This document shows positions 49,318-58,136 of a stretch of 64,000 bases of DNA, piece after piece; the stretch's first letter is position 1, and each line of letters begins with the position of its first letter. The notes under the pieces were generated by a model. It was not told where the DNA came from. It searched no databases and worked only from the letters and a program-made list of their open reading frames with translations. Source of the stretch: Candidatus Andeanibacterium colombiense (GTDB lineage: Bacteria; Pseudomonadota; Alphaproteobacteria; Sphingomonadales; Sphingomonadaceae); NCBI GenBank assembly GCA_029202985.1, contig CP119316.1:1116001-1180000 (forward strand). The letters run 5' to 3'. The position numbers were made by a program, and so were the translations under genes.

Positions 49318-51242
49318 TCGCCCATCTTCTCGTCCGGATAGATCGCGGTCTGGGGCGCGTGCTGCGACGATACGCTCCCGCGATACATGCCGATATCGTT
49401 GATCGCGAAAGCTGGCTTGCCGTCGGGCCCGATCGCGATCAACCCGCCGTCGCCGCCGAGAGCGCCGACCGACATGATCGTGTCATGCGCGGCATCGGCA
49501 AGGCTCTGGCCTTTCCACGCCACCCGGTCGCAGACTTGGCGCGCGGCGCTTTCGCGGATGAAATATTCGCCGGTGCCGGTGGCCGAGACCGCGCATTGGC
49601 CATTCTTGGCATAGGTCCCCGCACCGATGATCGGGGAATCGCCGATCCGGCCCCATTGCTTGCCGGTCAGCCCGCCGGTCGAAGTCGCCGCAGCGAGATT
49701 GCCGTCCACATCGACTGCCACCGCGCCGACCGTGCCGTACATATGGGTCGGGTCGATCCCGGCAGTGTGGTCCTTCTTCCATTCGAGGTAGGAGTTCCAC
49801 CGCTCGTCCGTGCGGAAATAGGATGGATCGACCTGCTGGATGCCTTGTTGGAGCGAGAAGGCATCGGCCCCCTGCCCCATCAGCAGCACGTGGCGGCTGT
49901 GATCCATCACTGCGCGGGCCGCGTCGATCGGGTTCTTCGTACGGGTCAGTGCTGCGATCGCGCCTGCCTTCTGGGTCTTGCCATCCATGATCGCCGCATC
50001 GAGCTCGTTATGGCCCTCGGCATTGAACACCGCGCCCTTGCCCGCGTTGAACAGCGGATTGTCCTCGAGCACGCGCACCGCCGCCTGCACCGCGTCGAGC
50101 GAGGCGCCGCCCTTGTCCAGCACCGCCGCGCCGGCCTGCAGCGCATCGCTCAGCCCGGCGCGATAGGCGCGCTCCTTATCGGGGGTCATATCCCCGCGTT
50201 CGAGTACGCCAGCACCGCCGTGGATCGCCAGCGACCACGCGGGCACTTCGGAAAGCTTCCCGTCCATCGCGCTGTAATAGCGGGTGAAGAGTGGATTATC
50301 GACCGTCCCGTCGGGCAGGTGCAACACCGATTTGGGGCCGACGCCGACGACCTTGACCCGCGATACCGCGAGCGGCCCGCCCGGCTTGAGCCCGCGCAGA
50401 TTGCCGCCGTCGAAGATCCACGCGCTCCCGTCGGGTAGCACCGAATAGAGCCGCGCGGTGCCGTCCGGCTCCACCGCCAGCGACGCGGCCTGGTCCACCG
50501 CCACGCCGATCATCGGGCGCGCGTCCGCCGGATCGCCCGCCTGCGCCTTGGCGAGGAAGGCCATCAGCCGACCCTGCCGCTCACGCTCCTTGAAATGCGT
50601 GTCGGTCACCACCCGCCGCAGCAGCGGCAGATGGAGGAAATCCTTCTCGATCGTCACCGCTGGCCCGAACGGATCGGCCAGCGCTTCGGGGCTGGCGATA
50701 CTGCCGCCGTCCATCGCCCCGTAAAGCGCCTCGCCCAGCATCGCGAGCCCGGCGCTGGTCCCGGCGATCGGCTTGCCCGCAGCGACATGCGCGTCGAGAA
50801 TTTTCGCGACTTCGGTGCCCTTCCAGAAGCGCACGTAATTCGACTGGTCGCCGCCGGCGATGAAGATCCCGTCGGCCTTGCGCAACGCATTGAGCACCTT
50901 GGCATCGGAGGCCGCCTTGCGGTCGGAGAAAACGAAAGTCTCAGCCGAGAGGATTCCGCCGATCTTGTCGTAGAATTCCTCACCGGTCTCGCCGCCATAG
51001 GAGGCGCGCAGCACCACGATGTGGCCGTTTCCGGCATGGTGGAAAAACCACCGCAAGGCATCGTAATCCCAGTCGCCCCCGCCCATCAGCAGCATTCCGC
51101 CGCCATGCGCGCCGGTGGTCGGCGCGGTGAGATCGCCGATCGCATAATGATCGTAGCCGGGGCCGCCCTTCGCGGAAGCGGGCGAGATGCCGGCAAGCGA
51201 TAGTACCAGTGCGAGCAACACCAGCCCGATCCGTTTGGTCAT
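49314..51242 (-). CDS. Exported fusion of cyanophycinase and isoaspartyl peptidase/asparaginase
   Basis: This 642-residue protein has a signal peptide (~1-24, ending ASA). Residues ~30-325 form a peptidase S51 cyanophycinase domain with GGDQ (130-133), nucleophile S163 in GTSAG and the DTHFKERERQGRL motif (214-226). Residues ~335-640 form an Ntn-hydrolase isoaspartyl peptidase (plant-type asparaginase) domain with HGGAG (341-345) and the self-cleaving nucleophile T504 in YGTVGAVA, followed by ATSTGG. The first activity would cut cyanophycin to beta-Asp-Arg and the second would split that dipeptide to Asp and Arg. Both in one exported chain is unusual. The start at 51242 gives the signal peptide; the frame to 51287 adds 15 residues before it. 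A TonB receptor gene is divergent and an Lrp gene follows. Confidence 0.88.
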   Translation of the reverse strand: MTKRIGLVLLALVLSLAGISPASAKGGPGYDHYAIGDLTAPTTGAHGGGMLLMGGGDWDYDALRWFFHHAGNGHIVVLRASYGGETGEEFYDKIGGILSAETFVFSDRKAASDAKVLNALRKADGIFIAGGDQSNYVRFWKGTEVAKILDAHVAAGKPIAGTSAGLAMLGEALYGAMDGGSIASPEALADPFGPAVTIEKDFLHLPLLRRVVTDTHFKERERQGRLMAFLAKAQAGDPADARPMIGVAVDQAASLAVEPDGTARLYSVLPDGSAWIFDGGNLRGLKPGGPLAVSRVKVVGVGPKSVLHLPDGTVDNPLFTRYYSAMDGKLSEVPAWSLAIHGGAGVLERGDMTPDKERAYRAGLSDALQAGAAVLDKGGASLDAVQAAVRVLEDNPLFNAGKGAVFNAEGHNELDAAIMDGKTQKAGAIAALTRTKNPIDAARAVMDHSRHVLLMGQGADAFSLQQGIQQVDPSYFRTDERWNSYLEWKKDHTAGIDPTHMYGTVGAVAVDVDGNLAAATSTGGLTGKQWGRIGDSPIIGAGTYAKNGQCAVSATGTGEYFIRESAARQVCDRVAWKGQSLADAAHDTIMSVGALGGDGGLIAIGPDGKPAFAINDIGMYRGSVSSQHAPQTAIYPDEKMGE

Positions 51243-51425
51243 GGGCAAAACCGCCTCCAATCCGACGCAATGAGTGAAACAGGACACATGTTGACAGGAA
51301 AAATGCGCAATATGAATGCCTGAATCTTCATTGTGATTGAAATTTTTTGCTATCTTTGGTCAATCCCATGACACGAGGCGGGGCGGGAGGGGCCGCGCTC
51401 TGCACTGAAACATGGGGATTTTCGA

Positions 51426-54254
51426 ATGATCGACCGCCGCCAACCGTCCCGCGCCCGGGGTTTCCGCACGCTTCTGTGCCTCGGGGTTGCACTCGCCGCC
51501 GCGCCTGCTTTCGCGCAGGACGCGGCTACGGACAGCGATGACATTATCGTGCTCGGCTCGCGCATTCCGCGCGCGCAGGTCGAAGGCCCGGCCCCGGTCA
51601 CCACGATCACCTCGGACGATATCCTCAAGAACGGCTACCAGAGCGTGCCCGACGTGCTGCGCGCGATCAACCAGAACGGCGGCGAAACCCAGAGCCAGCA
51701 GAGCTTTGCCGGGGCCGACTTCACCCCCGGCGCCCAGGCGGTCGATCTGCGCGGCCTCGGGCCCAGCCACACGCTGGTGCTGGTCAACGGCCGCCGCATC
51801 GCGGATTTCCCGCTGCCCTATAATGGCAACAGCAATTTCACCGACATCTCGAACATCCCGCTCGGCCTGATCAGCAACATCCAGGTGCTCAGCGGCAGCG
51901 CCTCGGCGATCTACGGGTCCGACGCAATCTCGGGCGTGATCAATTTCCAGCTGAAGGACAAGCCCGACGGCACAAGGCTCGATGTGCGCTATGGCGATAC
52001 CGAGCATGGCGGCGGCTCGTCCTATCGCATTACCCTCACCAGCGGCTTCGAGAGCGGCGGATTCCACGCGGTGTTCGGCGGCGAATTCATGGGCCAGGAA
52101 CCGCTCTGGGCCTATCAGCGCAAACGGCAGGATTCTACCGCCGACAACCCGACCACCCCCGACCCGGTAGCGCGCCGCAACTTCCTTCGCGCCGACGAGG
52201 ATAACGACTATCTCGATCCCGGCGCCGACACCTGCGCCCCGCTCGCCTATCTGAACAATTTCTCCACCTATTACGGCACCCGCCCCGAATACGGCTACGA
52301 CCTCGACACCGGTGAATATGTAGACGGGCATTATTGCGGCACCGACAAGGGCATCGGCTATGGCACGGTCATTTCCGACCGCAAGGCAGTGAGCCTCTAC
52401 ACCTCGATGGGCTACGACGTTTCGGATTCGCTGCAGTTCTTCGTCGACGCGCAGTTCAGCTATTCGAAGCTCAAGCTGTTCAAGGACGTGCTCGACTGGT
52501 TCTACGTCGCGCCCGACGGGAACGAAGAAGGGACCTTCTACAACCCGAAATACCTTGCCCCGCAAGACACCTACAGCGGCGCGTCACTCGACAACTGGTA
52601 CCGCCTGTTCACGCCCGAGGAGATGGGCGGGCTCGAGAACGGCATGACCCGCAACCGTTCGATCACCTACAACGTGACCCCCGGAATCAAGGGCAAGCTC
52701 GGCGACAAGTGGAGTTACGAGGTCTCGTACAACCGGGCTGAATATTCCTCCCGGGTCGAATTCCCCGAAGTGGTGATCGACAAGGCGAACGCGTTCTTCC
52801 TCGGCCAGGCGATCGACGATCCCGACAATGACAGCGGCTATGCCCGGTTCGATGCCGATCCGGCGCGGCTCTACAAACCCCTAACGCCCGCGGAATACAA
52901 GTCGATCACGGCCTATTCGGTCTATCGCCCGAAGAGCTGGACCAACAATTTCTCGGCCACGGTCAACACCACCGATCTGTTCCAGCTGCCGGCCGGCCCG
53001 GTCGGCTTCGCCGCGGTCGCCGAAATCGGCAACCAGGGCTACGATCTTCGGCCCGATCCGCTGGCGCTGACCCAGTATTATGTCGGGCTGATCGATTCCG
53101 ACGGCAGCGGCAAGCGCACCCACTGGGGCGCGGGCGGCGAGCTGCGCGTTCCGGCGTTCGAATTCCTCGAACTGAGCGGCGCCGGCCGTTATGACCATTA
53201 CAAGTTCGCCGGCAACGGGATCGGCAAGTTCACCTACAACCTCGGCGCCGAGCTGCGCCCGACCAGCACGCTGCTGCTGCGCGGCGCCTATGGCACCGGC
53301 TTCCGCGCGCCCGACCTGCATTACGTGTTCCGCGGCCCGGGCAACACCCACACCAGCGGGACCGACTATTTCATCTGCCGCAGCGAAGAGAGCAATCCGT
53401 CGCTGAGCGATTGCGCGGACGATTACGATTACGACTTCATCAATCACAAGACCGGTAACAAGTCACTGAAAGCGGAGACCTCAAAGTCGTTCAACGCCGG
53501 GGTGGTCTATCAGCCGTTCCGCAATTTCGACTTCTCAGTCGATTATTTCCGCGTCTCGATGAAAAATCAGGTACTCGATCTCGATATCGACAGCGTGCTG
53601 CGCGACGAGGCCGATTGCCGCCTGGGCGAGAATATCAGCGGCGATGCGGTCGATATCGCTTCGCCAACCTGCGTCGATGCGCTGGCCAGGGTCGAACGCT
53701 ATGCCAGCGGTGCGCTGTCGGGCGAGATCCAGGCAGTCGACGTGATGCCGATCAACGTCGCGCGCGAGATGACCGACGGGATCGACATCGCCGCGCATCT
53801 CAAGGTTCCGACCGAGCATGCCGGCATCTTCACCGCCTCGCTCGGCTATACCTATGTGTTTAACCACACCATCCAGCAGTATCCGGGCGACCCGGAGGTG
53901 AACAAGCTCGCGTATGACAGCGACTATTACATCCCGCGCGACAAGGGCACGGCCAGCATCACCTGGGATCTCGGCAAGTTCAGCACCACGCTCACCGGCC
54001 AGCGGCTGGGCAAGCTGCCAAACTGGAACGAGGACGCCTATATCAAGGCCAGCTACCTGTTCAATCTCTCGGCCCAGTACACCATCAACGACCACCTGCA
54101 GATCTCGGGCACGGTGACCAACCTGTTCGACCAGGGCCCGGTCTACGATCCGAGCTACGCATCATACCCCTATTACGACATCTCGTGGTTCGACGGGGTC
54201 GGCCGCAGCTTCTATCTCCAGCTCAGCTGGAAACTCGGCGGCCAGCCGCTCTGA
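51426..54254 (+). CDS. TonB-dependent receptor
   Basis: This 942-residue outer-membrane protein has a signal peptide (~1-30, ending AFAQ), the TonB-box-like DDIIVLGSRIP, and a plug with LRGLGPSHTLVLVNGRR and LSGSASAIYGSDAISG. A long barrel rich in tyrosine ends YLQLSWKLGGQPL. There is no STN domain. The plug resembles the large receptors of sphingomonads and xanthomonads that import oligopeptides and other non-siderophore nutrients. It is divergent from the cyanophycinase fusion (gap 183 bases, with TTGACA at 51291-51296). Import of cyanophycin fragments or beta-aspartyl dipeptides is the simplest proposal. Confidence 0.92.
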   Translation: MIDRRQPSRARGFRTLLCLGVALAAAPAFAQDAATDSDDIIVLGSRIPRAQVEGPAPVTTITSDDILKNGYQSVPDVLRAINQNGGETQSQQSFAGADFTPGAQAVDLRGLGPSHTLVLVNGRRIADFPLPYNGNSNFTDISNIPLGLISNIQVLSGSASAIYGSDAISGVINFQLKDKPDGTRLDVRYGDTEHGGGSSYRITLTSGFESGGFHAVFGGEFMGQEPLWAYQRKRQDSTADNPTTPDPVARRNFLRADEDNDYLDPGADTCAPLAYLNNFSTYYGTRPEYGYDLDTGEYVDGHYCGTDKGIGYGTVISDRKAVSLYTSMGYDVSDSLQFFVDAQFSYSKLKLFKDVLDWFYVAPDGNEEGTFYNPKYLAPQDTYSGASLDNWYRLFTPEEMGGLENGMTRNRSITYNVTPGIKGKLGDKWSYEVSYNRAEYSSRVEFPEVVIDKANAFFLGQAIDDPDNDSGYARFDADPARLYKPLTPAEYKSITAYSVYRPKSWTNNFSATVNTTDLFQLPAGPVGFAAVAEIGNQGYDLRPDPLALTQYYVGLIDSDGSGKRTHWGAGGELRVPAFEFLELSGAGRYDHYKFAGNGIGKFTYNLGAELRPTSTLLLRGAYGTGFRAPDLHYVFRGPGNTHTSGTDYFICRSEESNPSLSDCADDYDYDFINHKTGNKSLKAETSKSFNAGVVYQPFRNFDFSVDYFRVSMKNQVLDLDIDSVLRDEADCRLGENISGDAVDIASPTCVDALARVERYASGALSGEIQAVDVMPINVAREMTDGIDIAAHLKVPTEHAGIFTASLGYTYVFNHTIQQYPGDPEVNKLAYDSDYYIPRDKGTASITWDLGKFSTTLTGQRLGKLPNWNEDAYIKASYLFNLSAQYTINDHLQISGTVTNLFDQGPVYDPSYASYPYYDISWFDGVGRSFYLQLSWKLGGQPL

Positions 54255-54276
54255 CGCATTGACGCAAAAGCCTTTG

Positions 54277-54306
54277 TTCCCCCGATCGGTTGCCGATCGG
54301 GGGAAC
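54277..54306 (+). terminator. Stem-loop after the TonB receptor gene
   Basis: CCCCGATCGG (54281-54290) and CCGATCGGGG (54294-54303) form a 10-base perfect stem with loop TTG. GTT/AAC extends it beyond a one-base bulge. It lies 23 bases after the receptor stop. The T-tract is absent, but the hairpin is very stable. Confidence 0.55.
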
Positions 54307-54431
54307 GATGCTAGTTTCTGCTGCAACCGCCGATTCGGGCGGACTAAAACATCGCGAACAAAGAGGTTAACCGCCACGCGGGGCTGCGGTCGATGAAGTG
54401 CACTTTCACATTCGAGACGGGGGTATCGATC

Positions 54432-55256
54432 ATGCAGGAAGCCACATTCCAGAGTTCAGACGGGCTCAAGATCTTTTATCGTTCATGGGCCGCCGAAGGC
54501 CCACCCAAGGCTGTCATCGTGATCAACCACGGCTTCAATTCCCACAGCGGCCAATACATTCCGGTTGCCGAGCAGTTCTCCAAAGCCGGCTTCGCGGTCT
54601 TCGCCCTCGACATGCGGGGCCGCGGCAAGTCCGAAGGCAAGCGCTTCTTCGTTAATGACGTGAAGGAGCATACCGGCGATCTCCACCACATGATCCTGCT
54701 GGCCAAGGCGGATTATCCGGAATTGCCGGTGTTTCTGCTGGGCCATTCGGCAGGCGGGGTGGTTTCCGCCACCTATGTGCTCGAACATCAGGACGAGTTG
54801 GCCGGCTTCGTGTGCGAGGATTTCGCGTTCAAGATTCCGGCGCCGGACTTCGCGCTGGCGGCGATCAAGTTCCTCGGCAGGATATTCCCGAACCTGCCGA
54901 TCCTCAAGCTGAAGATGCAGGATTTCACGCGCGATCCGGAGGCCGTTGCCCGGCTGCTGGCCGATCCGCTGACCAAGAACGAAACCCAGCCGGCCACAAC
55001 CGTCGCCGCGCTGGCGCGGGCGGACGATCACCTGAAGGTCTCGTTCGGCCAGATCACCCTGCCCCTGCTGATCCTGCACGGCACCGCCGACAAGGCGACG
55101 ATGTACCAGGGCAGCCAGTTCTTCCTCGATCACGCCAGCTCGGCCGACAAGACGCTGAAACTCTACGAAGGCCATTACCACGATCTGCTGGCCGACATCG
55201 GCAAGGAGCAAGTGCTGGCCGATATCCTCGGCTGGATCGACGCACATCTGAAATAG
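54432..55256 (+). CDS. Alpha/beta hydrolase, monoacylglycerol-lipase-like
   Basis: This 274-residue serine hydrolase has HGFNSHSGQY (oxyanion region), the nucleophile in LLGHSAGGVV, and ALDMRGRGKSEG between them. The acid is in ILHGTADK and the histidine in YEGHYHDLL. The pattern matches the Hydrolase_4 (monoglyceride lipase, lysophospholipase) group. There is no signal peptide, so it is cytoplasmic. The start at 54432 (MQEATFQ) fits the family better than the ATG 39 bases upstream. It may form a unit with the hydrolase gene that follows 53 bases later. Confidence 0.88.
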   Translation: MQEATFQSSDGLKIFYRSWAAEGPPKAVIVINHGFNSHSGQYIPVAEQFSKAGFAVFALDMRGRGKSEGKRFFVNDVKEHTGDLHHMILLAKADYPELPVFLLGHSAGGVVSATYVLEHQDELAGFVCEDFAFKIPAPDFALAAIKFLGRIFPNLPILKLKMQDFTRDPEAVARLLADPLTKNETQPATTVAALARADDHLKVSFGQITLPLLILHGTADKATMYQGSQFFLDHASSADKTLKLYEGHYHDLLADIGKEQVLADILGWIDAHLK

Positions 55257-55309
55257 GCCTCTCCCACTGTATGGGGCGCACCCGGTCCATTCACTCAAAG
55301 GAACAAGCG

Positions 55310-56140
55310 ATGCCCACGATCACCACCGCCGACGGCACCGAAATCTTTTACAAGGACTGGGGCCCGAAGGATGCCCAGCCGATCGTGTTCCACCACGGCT
55401 GGCCACTGTCGGCCGACGACTGGGACAACCAGATGATGTTCTTCCTCGGCGAAGGCTTCCGCGTGATCGCGCATGACCGCCGGGGGCATGGCCGCTCAAG
55501 CCAGAGCGACGGCGGGCACGATATGGACACCTATGCCGCCGATATGATCGAACTGGCCGACCATCTCGATCTCAAGGACGCGGTCCATGTCGGCCATTCG
55601 ACCGGCGGCGGCGAAGTGATCCATTACGTCGCGCGCGCCAAGCCCGGCCGCGTCGCCAAGGCAGTGCTGATCGGCGCGGTCCCGCCGCTGATGCTCAAGA
55701 CCGAAGCCAATCCCGGAGGAATCCCGCGCGAGGGCTTCGATACGTTCCGCGCCGGCACTGCCAACAACCGCGCGCAATTCTTCCTCGATGTCCCGAGCGG
55801 CCCGTTCTACGGCTATAACCGGCCGGGCGCGAAGATCGACGAAGGCGTGATCCGCAACTGGTGGCGCCAGGGCATGATGGGTAGCGTGAAAGCCCATTAC
55901 GACTGCGTGAAGGCCTTTTCGGAAACGGATTTCACCGAAGACATGAAGAGCGTCGACGTGCCGGTGTTCCTGATGCACGGTGAGGACGATCAGGTGGTCC
56001 CGATCGCCGATTCCGCGCTGATCGGGATCAAACTGCTCAAGCACGGTTCGATCAAAACCTATCCCGGCTATCCGCACGGCATGTGCACCACCCATCCGGA
56101 AGTGATCAATCCGGACCTGCTCGCTTTCATCAAGGAATAA
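55310..56140 (+). CDS. Alpha/beta hydrolase, non-haem haloperoxidase-like
   Basis: This 276-residue hydrolase of the chloroperoxidase-like group has TTADGTEIFYKDWGPKDAQP, FHHGWPLSADDWDNQ and the nucleophile in VGHSTGGGEVIHYVARA. The acid is in LMHGEDDQVVP and the histidine in GYPHGMCTTHP. Such proteins are esterases or perhydrolases; the haloperoxidase name reflects a side activity. The ATG follows AAAGGAA. It is followed 8 bases later by the FAD protein gene, so the two are probably one operon with a redox theme. Confidence 0.92.
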   Translation: MPTITTADGTEIFYKDWGPKDAQPIVFHHGWPLSADDWDNQMMFFLGEGFRVIAHDRRGHGRSSQSDGGHDMDTYAADMIELADHLDLKDAVHVGHSTGGGEVIHYVARAKPGRVAKAVLIGAVPPLMLKTEANPGGIPREGFDTFRAGTANNRAQFFLDVPSGPFYGYNRPGAKIDEGVIRNWWRQGMMGSVKAHYDCVKAFSETDFTEDMKSVDVPVFLMHGEDDQVVPIADSALIGIKLLKHGSIKTYPGYPHGMCTTHPEVINPDLLAFIKE

Positions 56141-56148
56141 AACCGCCG

Positions 56149-57831
56149 ATGACGTTACCCCCACAGGCCGCAGCGGTCATCGAAGAACGCGGCGCACAGA
56201 TGTTCCCGACCCTGCCGCATGACGCGGTGGAGCGGCTGTGCCGGTTCGGGGAGAAAAAGACCTTTCCCCAGGGCAGCCAGGTGGTGAAAGCCGGCGAGCC
56301 GGGGATGGGACTGATCGTGATCCTGTCGGGCGAGGTCGAGGTCACCCAGAACAACGGCCAGATCGGCAACGCGCATATCGTCACCCATGGGCCGGGCTCG
56401 TTCATGGGCGAGTTGGCCCAGTTGTCGGGGCGCCCGTCGCTGGTCGACGGGCTTGCCCTCAGCGATGTCGAGGCGGTGGTTCTGCCGCCCGACAAATTGC
56501 GGGCGGTGCTCATCGCCGAGGCTTCGCTGGGCGAACAAATCATGCGCGCGCTGATCCTGCGACGGGTCGGCCTGCTTCAGACCGGCGGCGGCGGGCCGGT
56601 GATCATCGGTTCGGACGAAAGCTCGGACGTGCTGCGCCTCACCGGCTTCCTGCGCCGCAACGGCCATCCCTATCAGGTGCTCGATCCGGCCGTCGACACC
56701 GGCGCGCAGGCGCTGGTCGAGAAGTTCCATGTCGAGCCCGAGCAGATGCCCTTCGTACTCTGTCCGGGCGGCCAGATGCTCCATAACCCGAGCGAGGACG
56801 TGATCGCGCGCTGCATCGGACTGGTCGGTGAGATCGATCAGAACAAGCTCTACGATGTGGTCGTGATCGGCGCCGGGCCGGCCGGATTGGCGACCGCGGT
56901 CTATGCCGGTTCCGAAGGGTTGGCGGTGCTGGTGATCGATTGCCGCTCGTTCGGCGGGCAGGCCGGCGCATCCTCGCGGATCGAGAACTATCTCGGTTTT
57001 CCGACCGGGATTTCCGGCCTCGCGCTGATGGCCCGCGCCTATAATCAGGCGCAGAAATTCGGGGTCGAATTCGCGATTCCGGACGAGGCGACCCGGCTCG
57101 AATGCAGCAACGATCCGCTCCGGCTCGAATTAAAGACCGGCGAAACGGTCAAAACCCGCACACTGGTGGTCGCGGCCGGCGCGCAATACCGCCGGCTCGA
57201 AGTGCCCGACCTCGAGAAATACGAAGGCAAATGCGTTCATTACTGGGCGTCGCCGCTCGAAGCGAGTTTGTGCAAGGGCCGCGACGTTGCACTGGTGGGC
57301 GGCGGAAATTCGGCCGGGCAGGCGGTGGTCTACCTCGCCGAGAACGCGCGCCGGGTGACACTGATCGTGCGCCGTCCGCTCGAAGCGACGATGTCGCAAT
57401 ATCTGGTCGACCGGATTCGCGGGCTCAAGAACATCGACATCGTAACCGGATCGGAAATCGTCGCATTGGAAGACGATGGCGACTGCCTCGGCGCGATTAT
57501 CACGCGCGACCGGGCGAGCGGCGCGGAAACCCGCCACGAAGTGCGTGAGCTGTTCTCGTTCATCGGCGCGGACCCGAACACCCATTGGCTGCAGGCCTCG
57601 GGCATCAAGACCGACCCGCGCGGCTTCGTGTTCACCGGCAATGAAGCAGGGGGCGACGGCAGGCACATGCTCGAAACCAGCCGCAAGGGCGTGTTCGCGG
57701 TCGGCGATGTCCGGGCAAGCTCGGTCAAGCGGGTCGCCGCCTCGGTCGGTGACGGCGCGCAGGTGGTGGCCGCGCTGCACCCGGTACTGGCAGAACTACG
57801 CGAGCGCCACAAACAGACCGAGGAAGCCTGA
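56149..57831 (+). CDS. cNMP-domain / thioredoxin-reductase-like FAD protein lacking the CxxC
   Basis: This 560-residue protein has a cyclic-nucleotide-binding-like domain (~15-140, GMGLIVILSGEVEVTQNN, GSFMGELAQLSGRPS). A thioredoxin-like region follows at ~150-230, then a FAD/NAD(P) reductase domain (~240-560, VVVIGAGPAGLATAVYAGSEG, VALVGGGNSAGQAVVYL, GVFAVGDVRA). Where thioredoxin reductase has its redox-active CxxC, this protein reads GGQAGASSRIENYLGFP, so dithiol chemistry is not possible. Members of this group are known but not well characterised. The start at 56149 lies 8 bases after the hydrolase stop. A UBP zinc-finger gene follows 2 bases later. Confidence 0.9.
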   Translation: MTLPPQAAAVIEERGAQMFPTLPHDAVERLCRFGEKKTFPQGSQVVKAGEPGMGLIVILSGEVEVTQNNGQIGNAHIVTHGPGSFMGELAQLSGRPSLVDGLALSDVEAVVLPPDKLRAVLIAEASLGEQIMRALILRRVGLLQTGGGGPVIIGSDESSDVLRLTGFLRRNGHPYQVLDPAVDTGAQALVEKFHVEPEQMPFVLCPGGQMLHNPSEDVIARCIGLVGEIDQNKLYDVVVIGAGPAGLATAVYAGSEGLAVLVIDCRSFGGQAGASSRIENYLGFPTGISGLALMARAYNQAQKFGVEFAIPDEATRLECSNDPLRLELKTGETVKTRTLVVAAGAQYRRLEVPDLEKYEGKCVHYWASPLEASLCKGRDVALVGGGNSAGQAVVYLAENARRVTLIVRRPLEATMSQYLVDRIRGLKNIDIVTGSEIVALEDDGDCLGAIITRDRASGAETRHEVRELFSFIGADPNTHWLQASGIKTDPRGFVFTGNEAGGDGRHMLETSRKGVFAVGDVRASSVKRVAASVGDGAQVVAALHPVLAELRERHKQTEEA

Positions 57832-57833
57832 GC

Positions 57834-58136
57834 ATGGAAGAATGCGCGCATCTCGACACGATCGAGGAGGTCACCCCGAGCGCGAAGGGCTGCGAGGAAT
57901 GTTTGAAGATCGGCAGTCCTTGGGTCCATCTGCGCCTGTGCCGGAGCTGCGGCCATGTCGGTTGCTGCGACGATTCTCCGCACCGCCACGCCCGCGCGCA
58001 TTTCCACGCCATCGGTCACCCAATCATCGAGGGCTATGACCCGCATGAGGGCTGGGGCTGGTGCTATGTCGAGGATGTCGAGGTGGAGCTGCCCGACCAG
58101 ACCCCCCAGGTGGGGCCGATCCCGCGGTTCTATTAA
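57834..58136 (+). CDS. UBP-type zinc finger protein
   Basis: This 100-residue protein is almost entirely one UBP (ubiquitin-hydrolase type) zinc finger. It has CAHL at the start, GCEECLKIGSPWVHLRLCRS, CGHVGCCDDSPHRHARAHF and HPII, which supply the Cys and His ligands for about three zinc ions. In eukaryotes this domain binds the free C-terminal Gly-Gly of ubiquitin. Bacterial copies are short and are often encoded beside the cNMP/thioredoxin-reductase-like protein, as here (2-base gap). The function in bacteria is not known. It overlaps the convergent ABC permease gene by 4 bases. Confidence 0.9.
   Translation: MEECAHLDTIEEVTPSAKGCEECLKIGSPWVHLRLCRSCGHVGCCDDSPHRHARAHFHAIGHPIIEGYDPHEGWGWCYVEDVEVELPDQTPQVGPIPRFY

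Noticed and set aside
54301..54330. GGAAC after the TonB receptor as a possible EcfG site for the hydrolase
   Set aside because: It belongs to the right arm of a hairpin and has no CGTT at the required spacing.
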